Shown here one piece after another: positions 50,347-59,434 of a DNA stretch of 64,000 nt. This DNA comes from Bacteroidales bacterium UBA4293. Its GTDB lineage: Bacteria; Bacteroidota; Bacteroidia; Bacteroidales; Bacteroidaceae. The notes beneath the pieces were generated by a model that saw only the letters and a program-made list of their open reading frames with translations, had not been told where the DNA came from and did not search any database. The position numbers and the translations under genes are program-made. Location of the stretch: contig DGVD01000002.1 of the NCBI GenBank assembly GCA_002395835.1, forward strand, positions 1-64,000. The letters run 5' to 3'. The first letter of the stretch is position 1. Every line of letters begins with the position of its first letter.

Positions 50347-51420
50347 ATGAGCAGGAAAATACTTTTTCTATTTATATTTTCATGTTTTAGTCTTTTCTGT
50401 AAAGCACAGGTAACGGTAGATTTATCTATTGATACCTTACTTATTCGTGTAGGGGAGCAGACTAAGCTTCATTTGCAAGTAAGTATGGATGCAGGTGCGA
50501 GCTATGATTTCCCTCAGTTTACTGATACTATTGTAGCTGGTGTTGAGTGTCTGGAAGAGAGTAAACCTGTAATTACGGAACTGAATGATGGCAAAAGACT
50601 TCTTGTTTCTAAAGATTATTTGGTGACATCTTTTGATTCAGGACATTATTATTTACCACCGTTGGAAGTATTAGTTGATCAAAAAGCCTATCAGAGTCGT
50701 CAGAGTCTTTCCTTGAAAGTGTTTTCAGTAGATGTTAACCTGTCTAAGCCCAATGAATTCTTTGGGCCAAAAGATGTAATGAATGCACCTTTTGCTTGGG
50801 AAGATTGGTCTCTTGTCTTTTGGTTGTCTATCTTTTTGATTCCAATTTTATGCGTCTGTTTCTACCTGATAATACGTTATAGAGATAATAAGCCAATTAT
50901 AAGGCATATTAAGGTTGCTCCAAAGTTGCCACCTCATCAAAAGGCTATGAATGAAATCACTGCTATTAAGTCAGAAAAGAAATGGGCCCCTGAGGATTCT
51001 AAGGAGTATTATACGAAATTGACAGATACACTTCGTAATTATATAAAAGAGCGTTATGGCTTTAATGCTATGGAAATGACCTCTGCTGAGATTATAGAGC
51101 GCTTAACACTTGAACCTGATGAGCAAGCTATGGATGAACTTAGAGAGTTATTCCAAACATCAGATTTAGTAAAATTTGCGAAGTATAATGCCTTGGTTAA
51201 TGAAAACGATAGAAATCTTGTAAATGCAGTAGATTTTATTAACAAGACTAAAGTTGAAGTTGACCCTGCTGAATTGAATAAAAAACAGGAACTTACAATA
51301 GAAGAGAAGCGTTCACGCACTGTAAAATTATCATTACTAGGTGGAATTATTATTCTTTCCCTACTGAGTATATTCATTTTAATTTATATAGTCGTGGAAC
51401 TTTATGAACTTTGTTTTTAG
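50347..51420 (+). CDS. BatD-like membrane protein between DUF58 and BatA
   Basis: The 357-residue protein has a signal peptide (residues 1-20), an N-terminal beta-rich domain (VDLSIDTLLIRVGEQTKLHLQ to about 130), a transmembrane helix (about 154-176), a cytoplasmic helical part of about 140 residues with YYTKLTDTLRNYIKERYGF, and a second transmembrane helix at the C-terminus. The beta domain resembles the oxygen-tolerance (BatD) domain. The gene has no standard symbol; its position suggests a membrane adaptor of the Bat complex. Confidence 0.75.
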   Translation: MSRKILFLFIFSCFSLFCKAQVTVDLSIDTLLIRVGEQTKLHLQVSMDAGASYDFPQFTDTIVAGVECLEESKPVITELNDGKRLLVSKDYLVTSFDSGHYYLPPLEVLVDQKAYQSRQSLSLKVFSVDVNLSKPNEFFGPKDVMNAPFAWEDWSLVFWLSIFLIPILCVCFYLIIRYRDNKPIIRHIKVAPKLPPHQKAMNEITAIKSEKKWAPEDSKEYYTKLTDTLRNYIKERYGFNAMEMTSAEIIERLTLEPDEQAMDELRELFQTSDLVKFAKYNALVNENDRNLVNAVDFINKTKVEVDPAELNKKQELTIEEKRSRTVKLSLLGGIIILSLLSIFILIYIVVELYELCF

Positions 51421-51430
51421 TTATTGAACT

Positions 51431-52429
51431 ATGACATTTGCTAATTTAATAGCTTTTTTGTTACTTATACCGCTTATTCCATATATAGTTTGGTATATTT
51501 TAGCACATAAGAAATCTCAACCTTCGTTGAGGGTTCCTGATACCCATGCGTATATACATGCTCCTCGAAGTTGGAAAATATATATGATTCATGCACCTTT
51601 TGTACTTCGAATTGTAACATGGACGTTATTAGTTCTAGCATTAGCTAGGCCTCAGACTAGCAATGATTGGAGTAATAGGGAGGTCGAAGGTATTGATATA
51701 ATGCTTGCAATGGATATTTCCACTAGTATGCTTGCACAGGATCTAAAACCCAATAGAGTAGAGGCAGCAAAAATTGTAGCTTCCTCATTCATTGCAGATC
51801 GACCTACAGATAATATCGGATTGACATTTTTTGCCGGCGATGCTTTTACCCAATGCCCTATGACTACTGACCACTCCGTGGTGTTACAATTGTTACAAAA
51901 TATGGGTTGTGATCAGGTTCAGCAAGGATTAATTCAAGATGGTACTGCTTTGGGTATGGGAATAGCAAATGCTTTAACCAGGCTTGAAAATAGTAAGGCA
52001 AAATCAAAGGTTATTATTTTACTGACAGATGGTGTGAATAATATGGGAGATATATCTCCTCTAACTGCTGCAGAGATGGCAAAGAGTTTAGGTATAAGGA
52101 TATATACCATAGGTGTAGGAAAGAATGGTCTTGCGCCTTATCCTTATCCTGTTGGTAATACTTACCAAATTGTTAATTTACCTGTTGAAATAGATGAACA
52201 GGTTCTAACACAAATTGCTCAGTCCACAGATGGCCAGTATTATCGAGCTACCAACAATGATGAATTGAAGCGAGTATATAGTGATATTGACAAGTTAGAA
52301 AAGTCGAAGTTAAAGGTAAAGGAATACAGCAAGAAATATGAGATGTTTCAGTTTTTTGGTTTAGGAGCTCTTATTTGCTTGCTGCTGGAGTTGTTATTGA
52401 GAATCCTACTTTTACGTAGAATTCCTTAA
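51431..52429 (+). CDS. batA: BatA VWA membrane protein
   Basis: The 332-residue protein has two N-terminal helices (about 2-22 and 55-75), a VWA domain with an intact MIDAS (AMDISTSMLAQDL, Asp-Ile-Ser-Thr-Ser) and LLTDGVNNMGD, and a C-terminal helix. It belongs to the Bacteroidetes aerotolerance (bat) operon, needed for stress tolerance in Bacteroides. It lies 10 bases after the BatD-like gene and 11 before batB. Confidence 0.93.
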   Translation: MTFANLIAFLLLIPLIPYIVWYILAHKKSQPSLRVPDTHAYIHAPRSWKIYMIHAPFVLRIVTWTLLVLALARPQTSNDWSNREVEGIDIMLAMDISTSMLAQDLKPNRVEAAKIVASSFIADRPTDNIGLTFFAGDAFTQCPMTTDHSVVLQLLQNMGCDQVQQGLIQDGTALGMGIANALTRLENSKAKSKVIILLTDGVNNMGDISPLTAAEMAKSLGIRIYTIGVGKNGLAPYPYPVGNTYQIVNLPVEIDEQVLTQIAQSTDGQYYRATNNDELKRVYSDIDKLEKSKLKVKEYSKKYEMFQFFGLGALICLLLELLLRILLLRRIP

Positions 52430-52440
52430 AGTAGATTACC

Positions 52441-53463
52441 ATGTTAAGATTTGCAAACCCTGAATATTTATATTTTATGATTATCATTCCATTTTTGATA
52501 GTCATAAAGTTATTGATGGATTTTCGCCAAAAACAAAAACTCAAAGCTTATGGTGATCCAAAATTGTTGAAGCATTTAATGCCTGATTTTTCAGCTTTGC
52601 GCTACAATTCAAAATTGCTGTTGACTTTGGGGGCTTTTGCTGCAATTTGCTTGATGATGGCTCGTCCTCAAGCAGGAACTACTATAGATAATTCTGAACG
52701 CGAAGGCATTGAAACTATTATATGTATAGATGTTTCAAATTCTATGTTGGCAAATGACATTCAGCCAAGTCGTCTTCAGAAGTCAAAAATGCTTGTATCT
52801 AGACTAGTGGATGGTTTTAAAGATGACAAGTTGGGCTTGATAGTTTTTGCAGGTGAAGCTTACACTCAATTGCCAATTACTGCTGATTTTGTTTCTGCAA
52901 AAATGTTTTTGGATGAAATAGACCCTTCACTTATTCAGATTCAAGGCACTGATATACAGGCTGCTATAAATCTTGCATCTAATAGTTTTACACAACAGGA
53001 AAATATTGGGAAAGCTATAATTGTAATCACTGATGGTGAGAACCATGAGGGGGGTGCAAATGAGGCTGCTAAAGATGCTGCGAAGAAAGGTATGCATGTT
53101 TATGTCATGGGTGTAGGATCTGAAGAGGGTGCTCCATTTAAAGTTCCAGGTGAGAATGATTATAAACGCGATGAAGAAGGCAACATTGTAGTAACACGTT
53201 TAAATTCAGAAATGTGTAGGGAAATAGCGAAAGCTGGTGAAGGTGCTTATATCCATGTTGATAATTCAAACTCAGCACAAGATGCTCTTGAGAAAGAATT
53301 AAATAAATTGGCTAAGGCTCAATTAGAAATTACAAATTATTCAGAATATGATGAGCAATTTTGGGTATTTGGTATAATAGCACTGTTATTCCTTATTATT
53401 GAAGTCATTTTGATGGAAAAGAAGAATCCATTGTTTAAAAACCTTAGATTGTTTAAGCAATAA
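52441..53463 (+). CDS. batB: BatB VWA membrane protein
   Basis: The 340-residue protein mirrors BatA: N-terminal helices, a VWA domain with MIDAS CIDVSNSMLANDI and ITDGENHEGGANEAA, and a C-terminal helix (about 308-326). BatA and BatB probably pair in the membrane. batC starts 1 base after the stop. Confidence 0.93.
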   Translation: MLRFANPEYLYFMIIIPFLIVIKLLMDFRQKQKLKAYGDPKLLKHLMPDFSALRYNSKLLLTLGAFAAICLMMARPQAGTTIDNSEREGIETIICIDVSNSMLANDIQPSRLQKSKMLVSRLVDGFKDDKLGLIVFAGEAYTQLPITADFVSAKMFLDEIDPSLIQIQGTDIQAAINLASNSFTQQENIGKAIIVITDGENHEGGANEAAKDAAKKGMHVYVMGVGSEEGAPFKVPGENDYKRDEEGNIVVTRLNSEMCREIAKAGEGAYIHVDNSNSAQDALEKELNKLAKAQLEITNYSEYDEQFWVFGIIALLFLIIEVILMEKKNPLFKNLRLFKQ

Positions 53464-53464
53464 A

Positions 53465-54130
53465 ATGAGGCTGGTAATATTTATATTTTTGAGTTTCTTT
53501 TTTGTTGAGTCAAATATGGCACAGCAAAAGCAGTTGCGTTCTAGTTTGCGTTCTGGAAACCGTTTTTATCATCAGGAGAATTTGAAAAATGCAGAGTCCG
53601 AGTACCGAAAAGCTTACGAGATTGACTCTTTAAATACTCAAGTTCTATATAATCTTGGTACAGATTTATTGATGCAACGAGATCTTCAACAAGCGAATGA
53701 ATTACTATCCCGTGCATCTAATAGTGCTCTATCTAAGAACAAATTAAAAGGTACGAAGATATTTCATAATTTAGGAGTTACATACCAATCAGCTCAACAA
53801 TACCAAAAAGCAATAGAATCCTATAAACAAGCATTACGATATAATCCTAATGATGAGGAGACTCGTTATAATCTTGTATTGTGCCAAAAATTATTGAAAA
53901 ATCAACAACAACAAAAGAATCAGCAACAACAGGAACAGCAAGATAAAAAAGACCAGAAAGAGGAAAAGAAAGAGCAAGAAAAGCAAGAACAACAGCCTCA
54001 GAATCAGATGTCTCAAGAAAATACAAAACAACTCCTAGAGGCTGTAAAACAAGAGGAAAGAAACGTAAAAGAACGTATGAACCAACAGAAAGTTCAGCCA
54101 AAAAGTCGCCGTAAATCTAAAGATTGGTAA
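53465..54130 (+). CDS. batC: BatC TPR protein with Gln/Lys/Glu-rich tail
   Basis: The 221-residue protein has a signal peptide (first 19 residues) and two to three TPRs (YRKAYEIDSLNTQVLYNLG and YKQALRYNPNDEETRYNLV, about residues 40-140). A low-complexity tail (about 145-185) of Gln, Lys and Glu follows, and a basic end KSRRKSKDW. The TPR part probably binds a Bat partner in the periplasm. Confidence 0.9.
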   Translation: MRLVIFIFLSFFFVESNMAQQKQLRSSLRSGNRFYHQENLKNAESEYRKAYEIDSLNTQVLYNLGTDLLMQRDLQQANELLSRASNSALSKNKLKGTKIFHNLGVTYQSAQQYQKAIESYKQALRYNPNDEETRYNLVLCQKLLKNQQQQKNQQQQEQQDKKDQKEEKKEQEKQEQQPQNQMSQENTKQLLEAVKQEERNVKERMNQQKVQPKSRRKSKDW

Positions 54131-54142
54131 TCTTGATTTGAA

Positions 54143-55981
54143 ATGAAGAGATTATATACATTTATCATATTATTTATTAGTATTGTTTCATTTGTTCATG
54201 CGCAATCATTTAAAGCATCAGCTCCTGAACAAGTGGAAGAAGGGGAAAATTTCCGCGTTCAATATGTTGTAACAGACAGTGAACCATCTTCATTCAAAGG
54301 TCCAAAATTTGACAGTGAAGGTTTCGAGTTATTAGCAGGCCCTTATACCTCTACATATTCAAGTTATCAAATGGTTAACGGGAAAACTACTTCGTCTAGT
54401 TCTACAACATATACCTATACATTATGTGCTTCTAAAAAAGGTACATACACAATACCTTCAGCAACCGTTTCTGCTGGTGGAAAGACATTAACTTCTAATT
54501 CTTTAACTATTAATGTAATTGCAGGTTCTAATAGCAATTCAGGAAATACATCAAGAAGAAGTAATCGCTCACAGCAAAATAATGATAATACACAAGATGC
54601 AGGTGCAGTTATTTCGTCAAAAGACTTATATGTTACAGCTACTGCTAGTAAAACTCATGTTCATGAGCAGGAAGCTATTCTTTTGACATATAAGGTTTTT
54701 TATACGGTCAACTTGACATCACTGAACCCCAATATGCCTGATTTAAAAGGTTTTCATGTTCAAGAAGTTCCATTACCAAGAGATAAAAGACCTTCTCAAG
54801 AGACAATTGGTGGGCGTAAGTATAATACTATTGTTTGGAGTCAATATGTTGCCTTCCCGCAGCAAACTGGAAAGTTAACAATTCCTGGTGTTTCTTTTGA
54901 TGCGGTAGTAGTTCAACGTATGCGAAATTTGGATCCATGGGATGCTTTCTTTAATTCTGGAAGTTCATTTACTGAAGTTAATAAAAAGATCCAAACTCAG
55001 CCTATCACAATAACTGTAGATGCTTTACCAGACAAACCCTCCACATTTTCTGGTGCAGTTGGAAAATTTGATATAAAATCTGAAATTACTCCTTCGGAAA
55101 TTAAAACAGGAGAGGCTCTGACATTAAAGGTTACAGTGACTGGAGTCGGTAACACTAAATTAATAAAGACTCCAGTAGTTACCGCTCCGAAGGACTTCGA
55201 AGTTTATGATCCAAAGGTATCAGAAAACACCCAAATAACCAGGAATGGCATGGAAGGTAATAAAACATTTGAATATGTTTATGTTCCAAGAAATCCTGGG
55301 AAATATACAATTCCTGCCATTGAATTTTGTTACTTTGATTTAGCAAGTAATTCTTATAAGACATTAAAGACAGAATCCTATGAATTAAATATCGCTAAAG
55401 GGAAAAATGCAGGGGTTAGTACTGTTTCTTCTTATAGTAAAGATGACGTTCAAATGTTTAATTCTGATATACAATATATTAAACTAGGTGATGTAAAACT
55501 TAAAAAAGAAGAATCCGATACTTTCTTTGGTTCTTTTGAGTATATACTTTATTACTTGATTCCATTTATTATATTTGTATTAAGTTTATATATTTTCCGG
55601 AAGCAAGCTATAGCAAATGCGAATGTTGCTCAGATGAAGATAAAGAAAGCTAATAAAATGGCACGTAAGCGCTTAAGAAAGGCAAATAAACTAATGAAAG
55701 AGCATAAAAAGGAGGAGTTTTATGACGAAATTATGCGTGCTTTGTATGGTTATGTGAGTGACAAGTTAAATATTCCTGTAGTAAGTCTTAATAAAGAAAA
55801 TATTCGAGAAAAACTGGAGATTAATAGTTTAGAGCCTAGCCTTATAGACAGGGTTATTTCTACTTTAGATGAGTGTGAATTTGCTCGTTTTGCCCCCGTT
55901 GAGAGTGAAACTTCTTTAGAGAATTTCTACGAAAAGGTTATTACCTTGATTGAGAATGTTGAAAATTCTATGAAGAAATAA
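54143..55981 (+). CDS. batD: BatD oxygen-tolerance protein
   Basis: The 612-residue protein has a signal peptide (cleavage after VHAQ), three Ig-like beta domains (FKASAPEQVEEGENFRVQYVV; SKDLYVTATASKTHVHEQEAILLTYKV; SEITPSEIKTGEALTLKVTVTG, cited in parts), a transmembrane helix (about 470-490) and a C-terminal cytoplasmic part with basic KIKKANKMARKRLRKANK. This is the standard BatD layout. It should hold the periplasmic side of the Bat assembly. Confidence 0.92.
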   Translation: MKRLYTFIILFISIVSFVHAQSFKASAPEQVEEGENFRVQYVVTDSEPSSFKGPKFDSEGFELLAGPYTSTYSSYQMVNGKTTSSSSTTYTYTLCASKKGTYTIPSATVSAGGKTLTSNSLTINVIAGSNSNSGNTSRRSNRSQQNNDNTQDAGAVISSKDLYVTATASKTHVHEQEAILLTYKVFYTVNLTSLNPNMPDLKGFHVQEVPLPRDKRPSQETIGGRKYNTIVWSQYVAFPQQTGKLTIPGVSFDAVVVQRMRNLDPWDAFFNSGSSFTEVNKKIQTQPITITVDALPDKPSTFSGAVGKFDIKSEITPSEIKTGEALTLKVTVTGVGNTKLIKTPVVTAPKDFEVYDPKVSENTQITRNGMEGNKTFEYVYVPRNPGKYTIPAIEFCYFDLASNSYKTLKTESYELNIAKGKNAGVSTVSSYSKDDVQMFNSDIQYIKLGDVKLKKEESDTFFGSFEYILYYLIPFIIFVLSLYIFRKQAIANANVAQMKIKKANKMARKRLRKANKLMKEHKKEEFYDEIMRALYGYVSDKLNIPVVSLNKENIREKLEINSLEPSLIDRVISTLDECEFARFAPVESETSLENFYEKVITLIENVENSMKK

Positions 55982-55991
55982 TAATATATAG

Positions 55992-56741
55992 ATGAAAAAG
56001 TTACTTATATTTTTGTTTTCTCTTTTTTTGCAATTTACAGCTTCAGCTACTCCATCACTTAAGGTAGCTGCTGATTCTGCATATATGAAGGAAAACTATC
56101 AAGAAGCAGCTAGCTTATACGAAAAGGTTCTAGAGGAAGGGTATAGCCCTGAAATATACTATAATCTAGGCAACTGTTATTATCGTCTAGAAAAGATAGG
56201 TCCTTCAGTTCTAAATTATGAAAGAGCTTTACTTTTAAGTCCAGGCAATGGAGATATTCGTCATAATTTGGAATTGGCTCGTAGTAAAACACTAGACAAG
56301 ATATCTCCTCTAGGAGAGATTTTTATCGTAACATGGTACAAGGAAGTTATAAATTGGTTTAGTGTAGACCAATGGGCAACCCTAGGAATTATTTGTTTCA
56401 TTCTTGTTTTAATAATGCTATGTTTGTATTTATTTAGTAAGGTAGTTCTTATTCGCAAGCTTGGATTTTACTCATCTATTGTTTTTATTCTAATTTGTAT
56501 TCTATCTAATTTCTTTGCGTGGAATCAAAAACATATCTTGATAAATAGAAGTACTGCTGTTGTTATGTCCACATCCGTAAATGTGAAGAGCACTCCAAGT
56601 GAAAATGGGACTGATTTGTTTGTAATTCATGAGGGTACCAAGGTAACAATTATAGATCCAACAATGAAGGGATGGAAGGAAGTTCGTTTAGATGATGGAA
56701 AAAAAGGATGGATTCCAACTGGTTCAATAGAAGAAATTTAA
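55992..56741 (+). CDS. batE: BatE TPR/SH3 membrane protein
   Basis: The 249-residue protein has a signal peptide (first 19 residues), two TPRs (AASLYEKVLEEGYSPEIYYNLG and YERALLLSPGNGDIRHNL, about 35-95), two transmembrane helices (about 129-148 and 153-175), and a C-terminal bacterial SH3 domain (STSVNVKSTPSENG to GWIPTGSIEEI, about 195-249). The order matches BatE. The next gene starts 4 bases later. Confidence 0.9.
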   Translation: MKKLLIFLFSLFLQFTASATPSLKVAADSAYMKENYQEAASLYEKVLEEGYSPEIYYNLGNCYYRLEKIGPSVLNYERALLLSPGNGDIRHNLELARSKTLDKISPLGEIFIVTWYKEVINWFSVDQWATLGIICFILVLIMLCLYLFSKVVLIRKLGFYSSIVFILICILSNFFAWNQKHILINRSTAVVMSTSVNVKSTPSENGTDLFVIHEGTKVTIIDPTMKGWKEVRLDDGKKGWIPTGSIEEI

Positions 56742-56745
56742 GTTG

Positions 56746-57435
56746 ATGTTAGATCAATTACTAAATATAGATAAGACAGTATTCCTTTCCATGAATGGAA
56801 GTGAATCTTTAGTTCTTGATAACTTTGCTTTGACAGAGATAAGTCATTTTGCATGGATACCATTTATATTGGCTGTTATTTTCTTAATTATCAAAACTAA
56901 TAATTTAAAAAAATCATTGATTATTTTTATTCTATTAGGTATTCTATACTTTGTATGTGATTTTTTTGTTTCATTTTTCCTCCAATCTTATTTTGCGAGA
57001 TTAAGGCCAGTTCAAGATTTGTATTTTTCAGATAAAGTTGATACTGTTAATTCATTAACAGGAGGAATCCATGGTTTTTTTTCGAATCAGGCTTCTGGAT
57101 TAATGGGAATTTGTTTATATTTGTCTTTGCAAGTTAGAAGCACTAAATTTTTCTTGACTCTTCTTTGTTGGACTCTACTTCATAGTTGGGTTACGATTTA
57201 TTTGGGATTCTATTATCCATCTGATGTATTGGTTGGTTTTATGTGGGGGGCGGTATTTGGTTTTTTGACTTATTTTACATATTATAAAATTGTTAAGATT
57301 TTTTTTGAATTCCATTTTCATGAATCTCTGCAATGTACGAAAACTGGATACTTTTATGTAGATGTGAATTTTGTTATTTTTGTGTTCTTGATGAATATTA
57401 TAGGTATCTTAATAATAAGTTTATTTAAATTTTAA
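56746..57435 (+). CDS. PAP2-like integral membrane protein, catalytic residues missing
   Basis: The 229-residue protein has six hydrophobic segments and the frame of PAP2 phosphatases: SYFARLRP (motif 1, Arg87-Pro88), GFFSNQASG (motif 2) and SWVTIYLGFYYPSD (motif 3). The motif 2 His is Gln115, the motif 3 Arg is Thr150 and the motif 3 His is Tyr156; only Asp160 remains. I infer a pseudoenzyme that may still bind lipid phosphates. It starts at ATG 56746 (an adjacent in-frame TTG is less likely), 4 bases after batE, so it belongs to the bat transcript. Confidence 0.75.
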   Translation: MLDQLLNIDKTVFLSMNGSESLVLDNFALTEISHFAWIPFILAVIFLIIKTNNLKKSLIIFILLGILYFVCDFFVSFFLQSYFARLRPVQDLYFSDKVDTVNSLTGGIHGFFSNQASGLMGICLYLSLQVRSTKFFLTLLCWTLLHSWVTIYLGFYYPSDVLVGFMWGAVFGFLTYFTYYKIVKIFFEFHFHESLQCTKTGYFYVDVNFVIFVFLMNIIGILIISLFKF

Positions 57436-57447
57436 ATTATAATAACT

Positions 57448-57699
57448 ATGAGTAAAAGAATTTCTTTTAATGAGCTTCGTAGGATTAAAGACATGTTACC
57501 TCATGGTTCTATGGCTCAAATAGCAAAAGAGCTTAATACAGATCCTGATACAGTTCGCAATTTTTTTGGCGGTCAGAATTTTAAAGATGGTAATTGTGTG
57601 GGTTTCCATATTGAGCCAGGACCAGATGGAGGTATTGTTGAATTAGACGATACAGCATTTCTAGATGCAGCTATGCGAATTCTAAAAGAAAGAGAATAG
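57448..57699 (+). CDS. Small HTH-type DNA-binding protein
   Basis: The 83-residue protein begins SKRISFNELRRIKDMLPHGS and contains the HTH-like MAQIAKELNTDPDTVRNFFGG (about residues 22-42). The second half, GGIVELDDTAFLDAAMRILKE, is an acidic helix. It is a known-looking Bacteroidetes conserved DNA-binding type without a clear target. It lies 12 bases after the PAP2-like gene and ends at the 56-bp palindrome. Confidence 0.75.
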   Translation: MSKRISFNELRRIKDMLPHGSMAQIAKELNTDPDTVRNFFGGQNFKDGNCVGFHIEPGPDGGIVELDDTAFLDAAMRILKERE

Positions 57700-57702
57700 T
57701 AA

Positions 57703-57758
57703 TTTTAATAAACAAGAAAAGGAGTGTAAATTTACACTCCTTTTCTTGTTTATTAAAA
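57703..57758. terminator. 56-bp perfect palindrome, bidirectional terminator
   Basis: Two 28-base arms (57703-57730 and 57731-57758) are exact reverse complements with no spacer. In RNA the centre forms a small loop, and T-runs are present at both ends, so it can terminate both the bat operon and the convergent TPR gene. Confidence 0.85.
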
Positions 57759-57780
57759 ACTAAATGTATAGAGGTTATTC

Positions 57781-59433
57781 TTATTTGCAGTACTTATTTA
57801 TAATAGTTTCTGCATTTTCATCGCCAAGTTCTTTTGCCTTTAGAAGATTCTTTCGAGCTTCTTTCTTGTCTCCTTCCATAGCTTGTGCAAATCCAAGGAA
57901 CCTATAACCGAAAGGATCATCTGGAAATAATTGGATTAACTGATTTGCAGAATTCTTAGTGGCTCCGTAATCTTTAAGGATAATATGTAAGTTAGAAAAT
58001 TCCACTAATATATCGTGGTCTTCTGGTGCAAGTTTTAGAGCTTCTTTTATATCATCTTGTGCTTGTTGATACATTCTACAATTTTTCTCTGCTAATTCTC
58101 TATTATAATAAAATTCAGCAGAAGCTCGTCCTCCATAGATGTGTTCCACTTCATTGTAACTGTTAACTGCGTCTTTAAATTTTCCGGCCTCTGCTTGATG
58201 AATTGCTAAAGTATACAAATATGGAGCGGCTTCATCGGGGTATGGCTTTTGGAATTGTGTAACGGCACTATCTAATAATTCTATAATCTCATCACTACTA
58301 GCCCCTTGTCTTTCTTTACAATCAGCCATATAAGAATAGACCTCATAAGGCTTTAAATCAGATTTCAACAAACTTTCATATATGGCATAAGCATTTTCAT
58401 AATCACTAGAAGCAAAATAGATGTCTCCTTTAAGTTTCTTGTATATTGCAAATTGACTGTTAATAGCTAAAGCCTCATCAATTTCTTTTAGTGCTTTTGA
58501 ATAATCCCAATCTGCATTTTGGGATTGTGGTTGAAAGACTTTCACATTATAGATCAACTTGCTTATTTGGTAGTGTGCCTCTGCTTTATCTTTAGATAAG
58601 TTTAAGTATGTATTGATATCAGATTCCGCTTTTGTAAATTCCTCTTTGCTTGCATAATTTGTAGCTCTGCGAAGATAGCCTTCTGATTCATTTGGAAATT
58701 TTTCAATTAAACGATTTACAGCCTCCTCATTATTACCATTCATCATAACATAGACTAATGCTTCTTCTGCATTTTCAGGAATGTCTTTGGCAATTCCAAT
58801 GCTGGTTAAATTATAATCATTTGCAGATAATGCAGATATGTTAAGTGAATTTGCATAGTTGCTATCTATTGCATAACTTTCGTTAGCTCCTCCTTTTTGA
58901 GCTAGACCAATAACCTGACCTGCGTCGTTTAATACAGGGCAACTAACATTCTTATCTTCTAATCCTATATTTATAGTATAAAACTTATAATTGTCTGCCA
59001 CATCAGAAATAAGTTTGATTGTAGCCTTTTTTGCTCCCACATTTTTCTGTGTGGAATAGGGCAGCACATATATAGATTGCCCTGAATTTGATGGATTGGT
59101 AGCTATTTTTAATGGAGCTATTTTTTTATTAGTATCAACTTTGAACTTTACGACATCATAAATTTCATTTGCACCCAATATATACTTGACATCATATTTT
59201 TGACCTTCAACATCTATAACTGATGCTTTTTGTGCATTTTTAAACAATTTATAGTCTGCTATTGCTGTTCCGTCTGAATTGATGTAAAAGCCATTTCCAT
59301 TGTTTAGAATGTTTCCATCTTTGTCATAGGTTATAATTGAAATAACAGCTTTTTTTGCTTGATTGATCCAATTTTGGGCTGAAGTAGCCTGTATGAATCC
59401 AATGAATATAGACAATAAGAGTATTTTTTTCAT
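57781..59433 (-). CDS. Secreted TPR protein with degenerate trypsin-like domain
   Basis: The 550-residue protein has a signal peptide (first 19 residues), a trypsin-like domain (about 25-190) and then seven or more TPR-like units to the end. The protease fold shows GFYINSDGTAIADYKLF and DVVKFKVD (Asp93 kept). However, the catalytic His is Lys62 and GNSGGP reads NVSCP (162-166), with Val at the Ser position. It cannot be an ordinary serine protease and is probably a periplasmic scaffold or binding protein. rlmB ends 1 base upstream. Confidence 0.82.
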   Translation of the reverse strand: MKKILLLSIFIGFIQATSAQNWINQAKKAVISIITYDKDGNILNNGNGFYINSDGTAIADYKLFKNAQKASVIDVEGQKYDVKYILGANEIYDVVKFKVDTNKKIAPLKIATNPSNSGQSIYVLPYSTQKNVGAKKATIKLISDVADNYKFYTINIGLEDKNVSCPVLNDAGQVIGLAQKGGANESYAIDSNYANSLNISALSANDYNLTSIGIAKDIPENAEEALVYVMMNGNNEEAVNRLIEKFPNESEGYLRRATNYASKEEFTKAESDINTYLNLSKDKAEAHYQISKLIYNVKVFQPQSQNADWDYSKALKEIDEALAINSQFAIYKKLKGDIYFASSDYENAYAIYESLLKSDLKPYEVYSYMADCKERQGASSDEIIELLDSAVTQFQKPYPDEAAPYLYTLAIHQAEAGKFKDAVNSYNEVEHIYGGRASAEFYYNRELAEKNCRMYQQAQDDIKEALKLAPEDHDILVEFSNLHIILKDYGATKNSANQLIQLFPDDPFGYRFLGFAQAMEGDKKEARKNLLKAKELGDENAETIINKYCK

Positions 59434-59434
59434 T

